Source: CAYVQU01 sp964453155
Lineage (GTDB): Bacteria > Chloroflexota > Anaerolineae > Anaerolineales > UBA11858
Assembly: GCA_964453155.1 (NCBI GenBank)
Contig: CAYVQU010000046.1
Coordinates: forward strand, 1 to 32,774
Direction of reading: 5' to 3'
Length of the DNA stretch: 32,774 nt
Made by a program: the position numbers and the translations under genes. How positions within the stretch are numbered: the first letter of the stretch is position 1; each line of letters starts with the position of its first letter. The notes below the pieces were generated by a model. The model worked only from the letters and a program-made list of their open reading frames with translations, searched no databases and was not told the origin of the DNA. Positions 8,967 to 17,658 of this stretch are shown here, piece after piece.

Positions 8967-10721
8967 GTGAAAGCTCCCCAAACTTTGCAAAATTCCACAA
9001 CCAAATCTAAGTCCAACTCCAGCGTGATCGTTGGGTTGAGTGTTATGGTTGTGATGGTCGCTATTTTCCTGCCGAGAGCGTTTGCTTTAGATCAATTTGT
9101 GACCACCGATGAAGCCGCGTGGATTGTTCGAGCCGCCAATTTTTATTATTCCATTGGCCAGCGGGATTTTGCCAATACGCTTCAATCTGAGCATCCTGGT
9201 GTGACCGTGATGTGGGCTGGCACGGCTGGGTTTGTCAAAGTGTTTCCGGGATATCGCGGTTTAGGGCTGGAAAATTTAGTTGATGTATTCTCTTATGAGG
9301 AAACTTTACAAGAACATGGTTTTCATCAGCCGATCAGATTACTCGCAGCGGGTCGCCTGTTTCTTATTAGCGCGATCACATTGATTTTAGGGCTGAGTTT
9401 CTTTTATTTCCAAAAACTCTTAGGGATTTTCCCTGCTTTATTGGGATTTTTGCTGATCGCTTTCAACCCTTTCCATATCGCAATCTCGCGGTTACTTCAT
9501 CTGGATGGGTTGCTGAGTAGCTTGATTTTATTGAGCCTGATTGCTTATATATATCATTTCACATCTGATAATTTGTTGGCATTGCTGGTTTCTGCCGTAG
9601 CCACAGGCTTGGCCTGGCTGACAAAATCACCAGGATTTTTCTTGGTTCCATTTGTGGGGTTTATGATGGTTCTTTATCTCTGGCATCAGAGTCGAAGACA
9701 GCATCTTTCTAGCGAATTTTCACTAAAGCAACAGGCCCAAAACGCTGTAGGACGATATATATTATGGGGTTTCATTGGGACAGCGGTATTTTTTATATTT
9801 TGGCCCGCCATGTGGACTGATCCAATTGGAACTTTCTCCCATGTCATTCAGGGTGCATTAGGTCATGCCAGTGAGGGGCACAGCAGCCCAATCTTTTATC
9901 AAGGCGAAGTCGGAACCAGTGGAAATCTCGATTGGACCCACATTACTTTTTACCCCTGGATATATATCTGGAAAAGCACCCCAGTGAGTTTGGCCGGTGT
10001 ATTATTGGCTCTAACTTTTGGGTTAATAAATTGGTATAAATCCTCCCAAAAAACCGTAAATTTGACGATAGCTAGTTTGCTTCTATTCTGTGTCGTTTTT
10101 ACGTTATTTATGAATCTTGGCGGACATAAAATTGCTCGCTATATTTTGTCAGTGTTTCTTGTTTTGGAGTTAATCTCAGCACTGGGTTGGATCAACTTCC
10201 TGGTTTGGCTCAGAGATTTCTCCAAATCCAGAGACTATTTTGTGACTAGAATCGGCGTTTGGGGCGGTATTGCCAGTTTAGTGGTTGCCGGGCAAGTTTT
10301 CCTGGCATTGCGCACCCATCCTTACTACCTGACCTACTTCAATCCGATGTTGGGAGGGATCAAAGCTGCCTCCCAAGTCATGATGATCGGTTGGGGCGAA
10401 GGCCTTGAGCTGGCTGCTGATTATCTCAACCAAAAACCTAATTCATCTGACTTGAACGTGATTTCCTGGTATAACGAGGCCTGTTTTTCATACTTTTTTG
10501 AAGGTAATAGTAAATTTATCCCAATTCTGGCAGAACTTGAAGCCGAAAAATTGAACCATTACATAGCGGATATGGATTATGCCATCATTTATTTTCACCA
10601 ATGGCAGCGCCAAACACCCCGAAATCTATTGGATTACTTGTCAACCCAAACGCCCGAACATTCCATCTTCATAGATGGCATTGAGTACGTTCGAATTTAT
10701 AATCTCTCCGAAAGCAACTGA
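8967..10721 (+). CDS. PMT/ArnT-like GT-C glycosyltransferase
   Basis: A 584-residue membrane protein. After a first hydrophobic segment (about 19-40) the loop holds TTDEAAW (46-52) with the acidic pair expected of GT39/ArnT-type transferases, followed by EHPG (75-78), also usual in this group. About ten further membrane segments and a C-terminal soluble tail follow. These enzymes use polyprenyl-phosphate sugars on the outer side of the membrane. The GTG start lies nine bases after the preceding stop, with TAGGA at 8955-8959 as a weak ribosome site. It closes the membrane-protein block; a 113-base gap follows. Confidence 0.7.
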   Translation: MKAPQTLQNSTTKSKSNSSVIVGLSVMVVMVAIFLPRAFALDQFVTTDEAAWIVRAANFYYSIGQRDFANTLQSEHPGVTVMWAGTAGFVKVFPGYRGLGLENLVDVFSYEETLQEHGFHQPIRLLAAGRLFLISAITLILGLSFFYFQKLLGIFPALLGFLLIAFNPFHIAISRLLHLDGLLSSLILLSLIAYIYHFTSDNLLALLVSAVATGLAWLTKSPGFFLVPFVGFMMVLYLWHQSRRQHLSSEFSLKQQAQNAVGRYILWGFIGTAVFFIFWPAMWTDPIGTFSHVIQGALGHASEGHSSPIFYQGEVGTSGNLDWTHITFYPWIYIWKSTPVSLAGVLLALTFGLINWYKSSQKTVNLTIASLLLFCVVFTLFMNLGGHKIARYILSVFLVLELISALGWINFLVWLRDFSKSRDYFVTRIGVWGGIASLVVAGQVFLALRTHPYYLTYFNPMLGGIKAASQVMMIGWGEGLELAADYLNQKPNSSDLNVISWYNEACFSYFFEGNSKFIPILAELEAEKLNHYIADMDYAIIYFHQWQRQTPRNLLDYLSTQTPEHSIFIDGIEYVRIYNLSESN

Positions 10722-10747
10722 GTTGGAATAGTTGATTCCGGCATAGT

Positions 10748-10781
10748 GGTAGAAAAAATACACTTGAAACTGAAATCTACC
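10748..10781. repeat. Weak hairpin in the gap before the first GT4 gene
   Basis: The 113-base gap 10722-10834 holds GGTAGA (10748-10753) facing TCTACC (10776-10781), and a smaller pair GGAAT/ATTCC at 10725-10739. No convincing promoter or T-run is seen. The short arms could be chance. Confidence 0.3.
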
Positions 10782-10834
10782 GGTTTGGTGGATGTTAGCC
10801 AACTATACTTCAAAGTCAGAATCGACAAACATAT

Positions 10835-12001
10835 ATGCGAATTCTAATAATCAACAGTGAATTTCCACCCATCGGCGGAGGTGCTGGGAATGCCAGCGCC
10901 AATTTAGCCAAAGCTTTGGTGGCTCTGGGGCAGGAAGTCGTTGTCATTACCTCAAAGTATAGTGATTTACCCGAAACCGAAACGGTGGATGAAGTTTTGG
11001 TCAAACGCGTCGCTGCCAAACGCCAACGCTCGGATCGTTCTAACGCGCTCGAGCAGATCAGTTTTATCTTTGGCGGTGCTCTGGGGTGTTTCAACTTCGT
11101 TCGAACTTGGCGGCCAGATATTGTCTTGGCCTTTTTTGGAATCCCCAGTGGCGCCATTGGATTGTTGGTAAGCTGGTTTTACAAAATTCCGTACATTGTC
11201 TCTCTACGAGGTGGGGATGTCCCCGGCTTTCGCCCCTATGATTTTGCCCTCTATCATCGGCTAGTGGGCCCATTTTTGCGAATTGTGTGGCATTTTGCAG
11301 GGGCAGTAGTTGCCAACAGTCAGGGTTTGAAAGATTTGGGAACCAGATTTTCACCCAAAACAAAAATCGACATCATTCCAAATGGCGTAAATCCGGAAAA
11401 ATTTCATCATCAGGAACGCGTTTGGAGCAAACCCAAGCTGTTGTTCATTGGCCGGGTTGTTTATCAAAAAGGACTCGATATCATTTTCGAAGCCTTATCT
11501 GGTCTGATGGAATTTCCCTGGCAATTGACCATCGTTGGCGATGGTCCTGAGCGGGAAAGATTAGTCGCGTTGGCTGCCCAATTCGGAATTCAGGACCGGG
11601 TTGATTGGGTTGGCTGGAAACATAATAGCGAATTGGTCTCCTATTATCAGGATGCTACCGTATTTATCAATCCATCCCGTCATGAAGGAATGCCCAACGC
11701 GGTTTTAGAAGCGATGTCGATGGGCTTGCCCGTGATCGCCACTCAAATTGCGGGTAACGAAGAACTCGTTGTTCATGATGAAACTGGCAAGTTGATCCCC
11801 CCGGATGACTCTCAGGCTTTGCAAGCCGCGATCCTGGCATTACTAGAAGATGAAAAACACCGGGAACAACTGGGCGCCGCAGGACGCCAACGGGTGAAGG
11901 ATCATTACACCTGGGCTACCTCTGCTTTCAGTTATCTCCGTATCCTTGAAGATGTCTATGCGGTTACCAAATTCCCACCCCAACAAGACGAGGCTGACTA
12001 A
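10835..12001 (+). CDS. Glycosyltransferase family 4 (GT-B fold)
   Basis: A 388-residue soluble GT-B enzyme that would add a sugar from a nucleotide donor to the growing glycan in the cytoplasm. The N-terminal domain opens with a Gly-rich loop (PPIGGGAGNASANLA, about 11-25). The C-terminal domain has IGRVVYQKG (about 205-213) and the donor-binding EGMPNAVLEAMSMGLPVI (about 285-302), where the Glu residues of the EX7E motif lie. Length is normal for the family. No clear ribosome site precedes the ATG. It sits 3 bases before the amidotransferase gene, so the two are probably co-translated. Sugar specificity is not readable. Confidence 0.85.
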   Translation: MRILIINSEFPPIGGGAGNASANLAKALVALGQEVVVITSKYSDLPETETVDEVLVKRVAAKRQRSDRSNALEQISFIFGGALGCFNFVRTWRPDIVLAFFGIPSGAIGLLVSWFYKIPYIVSLRGGDVPGFRPYDFALYHRLVGPFLRIVWHFAGAVVANSQGLKDLGTRFSPKTKIDIIPNGVNPEKFHHQERVWSKPKLLFIGRVVYQKGLDIIFEALSGLMEFPWQLTIVGDGPERERLVALAAQFGIQDRVDWVGWKHNSELVSYYQDATVFINPSRHEGMPNAVLEAMSMGLPVIATQIAGNEELVVHDETGKLIPPDDSQALQAAILALLEDEKHREQLGAAGRQRVKDHYTWATSAFSYLRILEDVYAVTKFPPQQDEAD

Positions 12002-12004
12002 ACT

Positions 12005-13882
12005 ATGTGTGGCATCTGTGGCATTGTAAACCTGTCTGTTGATCAGGTGGATCGTAACCAACTTGAACGGATGAATCTGGCCATTCAGCACCGCGGCCCA
12101 GATGGCGATGGTTTTTACACTGAAGCCGGAGTTGGCTTGGCGATGCGGCGTTTAGCCATCATTGATCTCAACACCGGTGATCAGCCCATTTCCAATGAAG
12201 ATTGCACTGTTTGGATCGTATTTAATGGCGAAATCTTCAATTTTCCCAATTTACGCGCCGATCTAGAAAAACGCGGTCATCAATTCGCTACTCAAACCGA
12301 TACGGAATGTATCGTCCATCTCTACGAAGATTACGGCGATGATTGTATTCAACACCTGCGCGGTCAATTTGCCTTCGCCCTCTGGGATGAGAATCGCCAG
12401 CGCCTGCTTCTGGCCCGCGATCGGATGGGCCAAAAACCCATTTATTACACGCACCAAAACGGTACCCTGTACTTCAGTTCTGAACTCCCGAGTTTATTAA
12501 CTGCCCTCCCCTCCCAGCCGCAAATCAGCCTCCCCGCGATTGATCTCTATCTTAGCCTGCAATACATTCCAGAACCTCATACTCCGTATATTGGAATTAA
12601 GAAATTGCCCGCTGCTCATAAATTATCGTTAGATCGTTCAACTTTAAACGTTGAACGTTATTGGCAATTTGAATACGAACCCAAATGGACAGCCAGCGAA
12701 GCAGAGTTGAGTGCAGAGTTACGCGAATTAGTAGATGCTGCCACCCGGATGCGGATGATCAGTGATGTGCCGTTAGGTGCCCATTTGAGCGGCGGGATCG
12801 ATTCGAGCATCATTGTGGCCCTCATGGCCGCGGCCAGCACCCAACCGGTCAAAACGTTTTCGGTAGGATTTGAAGAAACCGCATTTTCAGAATTGCCCTA
12901 TGCCCGCGCCGTCGCCGATCGCTATGCCACCGACCACCATGAGTTTGTCTTGACTTTCGGGGATATCCCCGCGACGGCTCAGAAATTGCTGGCCCATTTT
13001 GGTGAACCCTTCGCCGATCCTTCCGCATTGCCCCTATATCATCTTTCTCGGATGACTCGTCAACATGTTACTGTGGCTCTCAACGGCGATGGCGGCGACG
13101 AGGCTTTTGCCGGTTATTGGCGCTACTGGCTGGACCCTTGGGCCAATTTCTACGCCCGTTTTCCGCACTTACTCACCCGAAAAATGATTCCCGGCCTGAT
13201 GCGCCTCTTCCCCGACCGGGCCAACCGCCCCACCGGGAGGAGTCTGATCAATGGTCTCAAGCGCCTGGAACAATTGACCCAAATCGATGCCCGTGCCAGC
13301 ATTTTACGGTGGGGATCGTATTTCTCACCAACGCAAAAATCCCAACTTTGGCGAGATGCGATTCAGGATGAAGCCGAAACGCTCCTGGTGAACTCCTTCG
13401 AAAATGCCAGGGCCGAATCCTTCATGGATCGGACCTTATTTGCAGATAATCATATTTACCTCCCCGGCGATTTATTGGTTAAAGCCGACCGGATGACGAT
13501 GGCCAACTCCCTCGAAGGTCGCTCCCCATTTTTGGATCATGAAGTGGTGGACTGGGCGGCTCGATTGCCCCAGAATTTGAAAGTGCGCGGCCGCACCGGA
13601 AAATATCTACTGCGTAAAGCCTTTGCTGCCGAAATGCCCCCCGATATAAAATCCCGAGGCAAACAAGGGTTTGGCATCCCTCTCGGGGCCTGGTTCCGCG
13701 GCGATCTTGCAGGCTGGGCCCGGGAAATACTCACCGACCCTGACAACCCCGTCCAAACGTGGTTTAATCCCCCGGCTCTGGAGACCCTCCTATCCGAACA
13801 TCAATCCGGCCGAAGCGACCACGGCAAACGCCTGTGGGCCTTAGTCATGCTAGCCCTCTGGGCCAGAGACCAAAATACTTAG
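12005..13882 (+). CDS. asnB: Asparagine synthetase-type glutamine amidotransferase
   Basis: A 625-residue two-domain enzyme of normal length. The glutaminase domain starts at Cys2 (MCGICG), the nucleophile exposed after Met removal, with RGPDGDG near 30. The synthetase domain has the ATP/PPi loop SGGIDSS at about 262-268 and LNGDGGDEAF near 359. Glutamine ammonia is used to amidate an adenylated carboxylate. Housekeeping AsnB makes asparagine; homologs inside polysaccharide loci can amidate uronic acids in the glycan, and the setting here favours that reading, though the sequence does not decide it. An inverted repeat lies within the gene at 12635-12657. Confidence 0.88.
   Translation: MCGICGIVNLSVDQVDRNQLERMNLAIQHRGPDGDGFYTEAGVGLAMRRLAIIDLNTGDQPISNEDCTVWIVFNGEIFNFPNLRADLEKRGHQFATQTDTECIVHLYEDYGDDCIQHLRGQFAFALWDENRQRLLLARDRMGQKPIYYTHQNGTLYFSSELPSLLTALPSQPQISLPAIDLYLSLQYIPEPHTPYIGIKKLPAAHKLSLDRSTLNVERYWQFEYEPKWTASEAELSAELRELVDAATRMRMISDVPLGAHLSGGIDSSIIVALMAAASTQPVKTFSVGFEETAFSELPYARAVADRYATDHHEFVLTFGDIPATAQKLLAHFGEPFADPSALPLYHLSRMTRQHVTVALNGDGGDEAFAGYWRYWLDPWANFYARFPHLLTRKMIPGLMRLFPDRANRPTGRSLINGLKRLEQLTQIDARASILRWGSYFSPTQKSQLWRDAIQDEAETLLVNSFENARAESFMDRTLFADNHIYLPGDLLVKADRMTMANSLEGRSPFLDHEVVDWAARLPQNLKVRGRTGKYLLRKAFAAEMPPDIKSRGKQGFGIPLGAWFRGDLAGWAREILTDPDNPVQTWFNPPALETLLSEHQSGRSDHGKRLWALVMLALWARDQNT
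12635..12657. repeat. Inverted repeat with AACGTT words inside asnB
   Basis: CGTTCAAC (12635-12642) and GTTGAACG (12650-12657) are perfect 8-bp reverse complements around TTTAAAC. AACGTT occurs at 12647-12652 and 12654-12659, and TTTAAACGTTGAA is shared with the gap at 22101-22113. It encodes about residues 211-218, between the two domains of the enzyme, in a stretch that usually varies in length. Confidence 0.5.
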
Positions 13883-14060
13883 ATATCTAGAAATGTCTAT
13901 TACCCTGTTAAGTTTTTCCTTATCAAATAGCATCCTGAGTAGACCAATGCTTTTTAGGTCGTATCGGAGGGCGCGGTATCCCAAAAATCAACCTAACAAC
14001 GCACTTGGTGCTTGAAACCTCGCTGCATCAGATTTACCCGGAACCCAAAACTCACAACCC
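13883..14060. other. 178-base gap without a recognisable gene
   Basis: No reading frame of note. A short inverted pair TTAGGT (13954-13959)/ACCTAA (13991-13996) and the palindrome AGATATCT just after the asnB stop are visible, but neither is strong. I see no consensus-like promoter and no terminator with a T-run. Confidence 0.4.
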
Positions 14061-14858
14061 ATGACCACCCCTGACCAACCCATCTTTGATTTTGGCCAAA
14101 ACTGGGCCGCCTTCTCTGAGCTCATCACTGCAGAGCGGATCGAACAGGCCCAAGCTTCCCTGGTAAATTTGCTGGGAACCACCGACCTGAACGGTAAAAC
14201 TTTCCTCGACATCGGCTGTGGCAGCGGACTGTTTTCGATCGCGGCTGCCTGCCTGGGCGCCCGAGTCACAGGGATCGACCTCGACCCTATTTCGGTCGCA
14301 ACCTCTCAAAAAAACGCCCAAAAATGGCTTGACGATCACACCACCGTTTCGTTTTCAGCCGCCTCTATCCTCAACCCCGACCATCTAGCCCTCTTGGACC
14401 CAGACCTCTTCGACGTCGTCTACTCCTGGGGCGTCCTCCATCACACCGGGAACATGACTCTGGCCCTCAAAAACGCGGTCAAATTCATCAAACCCCGCGG
14501 CACCTTAGTCATCTCAATCTATAACCGCCACTTCACCTCCCCAATTTGGGTGCCAATCAAAAAATTTTTTAACTGGCTGCCTGAATGGGGGCAGCGGGGC
14601 CTGATCGGATTGTTTACACCGATCATATTTATCGCCAAGTTCCTGGTGACCGGTAAAAATCCCCTCAAAATGCACCGACACGGCATGGACTTCAGACACA
14701 ACGTGATCGATTGGCTGGGCGGCTATCCCTATGAATATGCCAGCGTGTCTGAGATGGAAGCAGTTTTGACGAATCTGGGCGCCGAAAAAATTCGCGTCAT
14801 CCCCGCGCAGGTTCCCACCGGCTGTAACGAATTTGTCTGTCAAATGGAAAATAAATAA
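14061..14858 (+). CDS. Class I SAM-dependent methyltransferase
   Basis: A 265-residue Rossmann-fold methyltransferase. Motif I is FLDIGCGSG (about 48-56), followed by an acidic residue at the end of strand 2 in TGIDLDP (about 72-78), and VVYSWGVLHHTG (about 118-129) is the usual UbiE/COQ5-like motif region. A C-terminal part (about 160-265) with a hydrophobic stretch and basic residues may bind the acceptor. In this setting O-methylation of a sugar or glycan end is likely, but the substrate is not shown. There is no clear ribosome site. The next gene starts directly after its TAA, so coupling is probable. Confidence 0.8.
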   Translation: MTTPDQPIFDFGQNWAAFSELITAERIEQAQASLVNLLGTTDLNGKTFLDIGCGSGLFSIAAACLGARVTGIDLDPISVATSQKNAQKWLDDHTTVSFSAASILNPDHLALLDPDLFDVVYSWGVLHHTGNMTLALKNAVKFIKPRGTLVISIYNRHFTSPIWVPIKKFFNWLPEWGQRGLIGLFTPIIFIAKFLVTGKNPLKMHRHGMDFRHNVIDWLGGYPYEYASVSEMEAVLTNLGAEKIRVIPAQVPTGCNEFVCQMENK

Positions 14859-16529
14859 ATGGAAAATTCGAAACGCAAAACAATTGTCCTCGGGTGGGAT
14901 TCAGCCACCTGGGATTTAGTCACCCCGTGGGTGGCAGCCGGAAAACTGCCGAATTTGGCCGCTTTGATGGCCGAAGGCAGTTATGGCACCCTGGAATCCA
15001 CCCCGTTGCCCGTTAGCCCTGCTGCCTGGAGTACGATAATCACTGGGCAAAATCCCGGCAAACATGGGGTCTATGACTGGTTTGAACGGAAACCAGACAG
15101 CTATGATGTTGAATACGTCCATACCGGCCGCATCGCGGCCAAACCCCTGTGGCAATATTTCAACGAACGGGCCCAACGAATGGGAATCTTCAACCTGCCG
15201 ATGATGTATCCAGCAGTACCCATTGACGGTTTTATGGTGTCTGGATTGGCTGCCCCTGGCCCTCACATCCCCGATTTTGCCTACCCTGAAGATTTGATTG
15301 CCGAAATCGAAGCCAATGTTGGTCCCTTTATCGCCGCGGAACCACAAATTTTCAAGCGCGGCCGTGAAGCCGATTACCTGGAAAGTATGCTGGCTTGGTC
15401 AGCGTATCAAGAAAAAGTCGTCCGCTATTTAATCGAGAATAAACCTTGTGATTTGTACTTCTTCGTTTTTGTCCAAACAGACCACGCTCATCACAAGTTT
15501 TGGCGTTACCAGGATGAAAGTTTTCCCGGTTACGATCCTGAAATTGATTCCCAATTTGAAGACGCCATCCTAAAAATCTACCAATCCCTCGACGATATGT
15601 TGGGGAACCTGCGCGCCGAATTACCAGCCGATACCACCTTCATGGTGCTTTCAGATCACGGGGCTGGTCCCATGCATGGTGTAATGCACGTCAATCGTTG
15701 GCTGATTATGGAAGGCCTACTGCACTTAAAGCAGGATATTGCCACCCAGGCCAAATCCTGGTTGGCGAAAACGAATTTAGTGCTCAAAATTTACCGTCTG
15801 ATCGCCAAAATGGGTCTGGGAAATGTGGCCAAACTGGTTTCGAAATCTTCCCGTAATAAAGTGATGAGTTCGTTCTTGTCTTTTGACGATGTCGATTGGA
15901 GTCGTACGAAAGCTTACTCCCGCGGTGCGTTCGGACAGATTTATCTCAATGTCAAGGGTCGCGAACCCGAGGGGATCGTCGACCCAGGCGAAGATTACGA
16001 ATACGTAATCCAAGATGTGATGAGTCGCCTTAGGAATTTGAATCATCCCGAAACCGGGCAACCTCTCATCACCGATCTTAATCGTCGAGATGAAATTTAT
16101 ACCGGACAGTTCTTGGAACGGGCCGCAGATATCAATTTTTCTATCCAAAATTATCTCTATCAATCATCGGTTCAATTTGTGAATGAGGGTGAAAGTATTT
16201 TAGGTCCGTCAGAATACGAAGATTCTGGCAGTCACCGCGCCAATGGGTTAGTCGTATTGGCTGGGCCGGATATTGAAGCTAACCAGGAAATCCCGCCAGC
16301 TAAAATGGAAGATGTTACCCCCACTTTACTGGCCTTAGCCAACATTCCCGTGCCGACTAATCTGGACGGTCAGCCGTTGACCGCCGCATTGACACCGGCA
16401 TTGACCGAGAATATCAAGTTCGTCGAAGTTGATCCGGCCGAAGATGGCGGGGCCGCTGCCCCTGAAATGGGCGCTGAAGAGCTAGAAGACTTAGAAGATC
16501 GGCTGCGTAGCCTGGGTTATTTAGGATAG
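14859..16529 (+). CDS. Alkaline-phosphatase-superfamily phosphohydrolase/phosphotransferase
   Basis: A 556-residue protein of the type I phosphodiesterase/nucleotide-pyrophosphatase group (COG3379-like). Metal-site residues are spread as expected: GWDSATW near 8-14, SPAAWSTIITG near 50-60 containing the likely Ser/Thr nucleophile, TDHAHHKFW near 207-215, SDHG near 265-268 and a late SGSHR near 455-460. There is no signal peptide, so it probably acts in the cytoplasm. Relatives sit beside glycosyltransferases and membrane lipid-carrier proteins; they may hydrolyse or transfer phospho-groups on nucleotide or lipid-linked sugars. The exact reaction is unknown. The ATG directly abuts the preceding stop. 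Confidence 0.78.
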   Translation: MENSKRKTIVLGWDSATWDLVTPWVAAGKLPNLAALMAEGSYGTLESTPLPVSPAAWSTIITGQNPGKHGVYDWFERKPDSYDVEYVHTGRIAAKPLWQYFNERAQRMGIFNLPMMYPAVPIDGFMVSGLAAPGPHIPDFAYPEDLIAEIEANVGPFIAAEPQIFKRGREADYLESMLAWSAYQEKVVRYLIENKPCDLYFFVFVQTDHAHHKFWRYQDESFPGYDPEIDSQFEDAILKIYQSLDDMLGNLRAELPADTTFMVLSDHGAGPMHGVMHVNRWLIMEGLLHLKQDIATQAKSWLAKTNLVLKIYRLIAKMGLGNVAKLVSKSSRNKVMSSFLSFDDVDWSRTKAYSRGAFGQIYLNVKGREPEGIVDPGEDYEYVIQDVMSRLRNLNHPETGQPLITDLNRRDEIYTGQFLERAADINFSIQNYLYQSSVQFVNEGESILGPSEYEDSGSHRANGLVVLAGPDIEANQEIPPAKMEDVTPTLLALANIPVPTNLDGQPLTAALTPALTENIKFVEVDPAEDGGAAAPEMGAEELEDLEDRLRSLGYLG

Positions 16530-16531
16530 GA

Positions 16532-17476
16532 ATGGGAACCCGAACTTCGAAAAATCTCCGTTGGCTGCGTTGGGGGGGGACCGCGATATCAGGGGGCTTG
16601 TTCATCTGGTTATTGTTACGTCAGGATTGGGGCAGTATTTCCGATAGCGTTTTGCAGTTACCGGGTTGGATCCTGCCAGCCGCCTTTGGACTCTATTTTG
16701 CCGGTATGACGGCCAATGCCCTGCGCTGGTATATTTTGGTCCGGGCGCAGAGCGTAGCCGCCCCGTTTAGCGAATTGTTGAAAGTAGTTTTGGTCGGCGC
16801 ATTCGCCTCGAATTTTTTGCCTTCAACGATTGGGGGGGATGCCATTCGAATCGTGGGATTGTTGCGATACACCGTCAGCAAAACCTTGAGTGCGGCTTCC
16901 GTCGTCGTTGATCGGTTGCTGAATGTCTTGGCAATGTTCACGATCTTGCCATTTTCCTGGTTGACGTTTGGATCGCCAGCCGCCATGATTGATTCAATTT
17001 CTGGGGAATTAGGGTTAAGCAGCGGGCTGGCTGGATTTTTGTTGAGCAGGCTTCCAAATAAAGCTCAAAAGTGGCTATTTCATATGGGTAGTACCCTAAA
17101 ACTGTGGATTTCCCAACCCCTGGTTCTGTTGTGGGCCTTTATCGTGGCCTGGTTGTCTGTTTTTGTGGTTTTCGTCGCGGTCTGGCTGATCGCCCGCGGT
17201 TTGCGGATTGATGTGACCCTCATCCAGGTCATGGGCGTCATGGCGCTGACCTATCTACTCACGTTGCTACCCATCTCTGTCAATGGTTATGGCCTGCGAG
17301 AAATTGCCGTGACCACATTATATGTTCAACTCGGCGCGACCTCAGAACAAGCCATTACCCTCGCGGTGGTCACCCGCTTCATCACCATGATTGAAACCTT
17401 ACCAGGCGCCATCTGGCTGCCCAAAATTCTGGCTGCTACTTCATCAGACAAAAACTCCCAACCGACAACTGGATAA
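16532..17476 (+). CDS. Flippase-like membrane protein (UPF0104/LPG-synthase TM family), copy 2
   Basis: A 314-residue protein with about eight membrane segments, paralogous to the gene at 6079. Shared landmarks are SNFLPSTIGGD (about 93-103), a VVDRLLN segment and LPISVNGYG near 248-256. It begins two bases after the phosphohydrolase stop, behind an AGGATAGG ribosome site, so the two proteins likely act together. A role in moving a polyprenyl-linked intermediate across the membrane is plausible but not established for the family. It ends the region before the second promoter. Confidence 0.75.
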   Translation: MGTRTSKNLRWLRWGGTAISGGLFIWLLLRQDWGSISDSVLQLPGWILPAAFGLYFAGMTANALRWYILVRAQSVAAPFSELLKVVLVGAFASNFLPSTIGGDAIRIVGLLRYTVSKTLSAASVVVDRLLNVLAMFTILPFSWLTFGSPAAMIDSISGELGLSSGLAGFLLSRLPNKAQKWLFHMGSTLKLWISQPLVLLWAFIVAWLSVFVVFVAVWLIARGLRIDVTLIQVMGVMALTYLLTLLPISVNGYGLREIAVTTLYVQLGATSEQAITLAVVTRFITMIETLPGAIWLPKILAATSSDKNSQPTTG

Positions 17477-17573
17477 ATTTTGTGCAGAAAAATCCAAAAA
17501 TGTTATCTCGCAGAATTTGGTTAGTTACAAACTGGGTATTTTTGAAAGCCTCCTTTTTCGCTTTTTCAGCCTA

Positions 17574-17589
17574 GCTGAATTCATTCAGC
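17574..17589. promoter_or_regulatory. Palindrome just upstream of the regulator promoter
   Basis: GCTGAAT-TC-ATTCAGC is a perfect 7-2-7 inverted repeat ending two bases before the -35 box at 17592. Its position fits an activator or second repressor site. It has no counterpart upstream of the first promoter at 163, so it would be specific to this operon. Confidence 0.45.
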
Positions 17590-17591
17590 CC

Positions 17592-17619
17592 TTGACCTAT
17601 TTCCAACAAGCGTTATAAT
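17592..17619 (+). promoter_or_regulatory. Sigma-70-like promoter of the regulator operon
   Basis: TTGACC at 17592-17597 and TATAAT at 17614-17619 with a 16-base spacer, exactly the geometry of the first promoter (163-190). The predicted start is near 17626, giving a leader of about 33 bases before the ATG at 17659. The spacers differ between the two promoters, whereas the sequence from the -10 region onward is identical. Confidence 0.8.
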
Positions 17620-17633
17620 TCAAAAATTGAATT
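17617..17633. promoter_or_regulatory. Palindromic operator, copy 2
   Basis: This is the second exact copy of AATTCAA-AAA-TTGAATT, again overlapping the -10 box and start site. Its position directly ahead of the winged-helix regulator gene suggests autorepression. It sits in the 24-base identical block 17612-17635, matching 183-206. Confidence 0.7.
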
Positions 17634-17658
17634 TTGAAGTCTGTGCCGCCCAAACCCC

